Assembly: GCA_036562635.1 (NCBI GenBank)
Contig: DATCJU010000080.1
Location: 1 to 23,459, forward strand
Reading direction: 5' to 3'
Origin: DATCJU01 sp036562635
Lineage (GTDB): Bacteria; Actinomycetota; Actinomycetes; Mycobacteriales; Pseudonocardiaceae
Length of the DNA: 23,459 nt
In this document: positions 22,844-23,459 of the stretch, piece by piece
How positions within the stretch are numbered: the stretch's first letter is position 1
How the letters are laid out: each line of letters opens with the position of its first letter
Program-made: the position numbers and the translations under genes
Notes under the pieces: generated by a model
What the model saw: only the letters and a program-made list of their open reading frames with translations
What the model was told of the DNA's origin: nothing
The model's database searches: none

Positions 22844-22931
22844 TCGGTGTACCGGGCCGTTCCCGACTCGCCGCCCCGCCCCGGACTCCCTTCCGGCAGC
22901 CGAGGCACGAGCGGATGCGGTGTTGCCGGCG

Positions 22932-23303
22932 CTACGAGCGTCTGGCGTAGTCCTCGATGTCGCCGAAGTCGATCAGCACGCACGGCTCGTCACCGAGGAC
23001 CTGTGCGTCGTGCCCCGGCGGAATCATGAACACCTGCTCCGGGCCGATCTCCAGAGTGGACCCGTCGTCCATCTCGATCCGCATCCGGCCGGACACGCAG
23101 TAGCCGAAGTGTGTGGCCTGACAGGAGTCGGTGCCCGCGAGTGGCTTGGCGTTGACGGACCAGCGCCACCCCGGTTCGAACACCCCACGCCCCACGAGTC
23201 GACCGGCCACGAGAACCATCTCGGCCCGGCCCCTGCCCTCGAAGAGCCGTACGTCGTCGGGTGCGGCGAATCCTTTCGCCTGTACTGTCTGGACAGCGGG
23301 CAT
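22932..23303 (-). CDS. Small cupin-domain protein
   Basis: A 123-residue single-domain cupin. The core is THFGYCVSGRMRIEMDDG (64-81) with EIGPEQVFMIPPGHDAQVLG (85-104), matching the two beta-barrel motifs; His65 and His98 are candidate metal ligands, although the full first-motif HxH is not present. An N-terminal strand region (FEGRGRAEMVLVAGRLVGRG) and WRWSVNAKPLAGTDSC precede it. Small cupins may be enzymes or ligand sensors and the role here is unknown. ATG 23303 is chosen over the upstream frame because AAGGAGG lies 8 nt before it. It is transcribed alone, convergent with the exporter. A CRP-type site lies about 135-150 bp upstream. Confidence 0.82.
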   Translation of the reverse strand: MPAVQTVQAKGFAAPDDVRLFEGRGRAEMVLVAGRLVGRGVFEPGWRWSVNAKPLAGTDSCQATHFGYCVSGRMRIEMDDGSTLEIGPEQVFMIPPGHDAQVLGDEPCVLIDFGDIEDYARRS

Positions 23304-23437
23304 CGGCCTCGCCTCCTTGGGGACGGGAGGACCGCGCGGCACCTCGGCACCGGATCTCCTGCCGCATGTCCGCTGGACGTGACGTGACGACCCGGCCGCC
23401 GGTGGTTGCTTCCGCGCGACCCCACGGAGCACCATTG

Positions 23438-23453
23438 TGTGACTTGAGTCACA
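23438..23453. promoter_or_regulatory. CRP-type binding site
   Basis: TGTGA-CTTGAG-TCACA matches the CRP/GlxR/Rv3676 consensus TGTGA-N6-TCACA without mismatch, and pairing continues one base into the centre on each side. It lies about 135 bp upstream of the cupin start and 6 bp from the window end, so it may serve the cupin gene or a divergent gene outside the window. Confidence 0.6.
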
Positions 23454-23459
23454 TGGTCA

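Noticed and set aside
1..23459. CRISPR array, tRNA or rRNA genes, biosynthetic gene cluster
   Set aside because: I looked for regularly spaced repeats, cloverleaf-like segments and PKS/NRPS motifs and found none. The exporter alone does not make a biosynthetic cluster.

Overview
The window is very GC-rich DNA with strong third-position GC, frequent GTG starts and many overlapping stop/start junctions. Together with the gene families seen (an adenosine kinase of the mycobacterial type, DUF3618/DUF4235/holin-like membrane proteins, LAL regulators, TnrB-type exporters), this points to the chromosome of an actinomycete. A member of the Pseudonocardiales or a neighbouring order is my guess; the genus cannot be set from the sequence alone. 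I see no rRNA, tRNA, CRISPR array or intact insertion sequence.

Layout. 1-138: the 3' end of a CsoR-type metal-sensing repressor. 350-2031: a small membrane-anchored protein overlapping a zinc alcohol/formaldehyde dehydrogenase. 2169-2642: a stand-alone PaaI-type thioesterase with its own sigma70-like promoter. 2942-8896: a carbohydrate block made of a LacI regulator, a convergent secreted six-hairpin glycosidase, and a divergent cytoplasmic debranching-type glycosidase. The two glycosidase genes share an intergenic region with a perfect 20-bp palindrome of LacI type. 9123-10115: adenosine kinase (AdoK). 10480-10850: a frameshifted DUF4304-like gene. 11076-12171: a translationally coupled trio of small envelope proteins behind a candidate SigB/SigF-type promoter.

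12391-15070: a second LacI regulator downstream of a secreted GH16 beta-1,3-glucanase with a CBM6 domain. Two more CpG-centred palindromes lie in front of the glucanase gene, one resembling CebR operators. 15491-18253: a large LAL (LuxR-type) regulator, divergent from a secreted lipase (18586-19251). 19422-22802: a TetR regulator divergent from a two-gene ABC exporter operon. 22932-23303: a small cupin protein, with a perfect CRP-type site near the window end.

How it works together. The window reads as a polysaccharide-degradation neighbourhood: two independent LacI/glycosidase units, one probably for alpha-glucan-like material and one for laminarin-like beta-glucan, plus a secreted lipase with a candidate dedicated activator and a drug-exporter unit with its own repressor. 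Convergent gene pairs are separated by strong GC-rich hairpins likely to act as bidirectional terminators.

The most unusual object is the TetR protein at 19422-20186. It carries a second, recombinase-like (Hin/resolvase) helix-turn-helix at its C-terminus, and its 3' end is embedded in a short AT-rich patch holding a perfect 9-bp inverted repeat and four TCTCA/TGAGA units. This may be a captured recombinase tail together with its old binding site.
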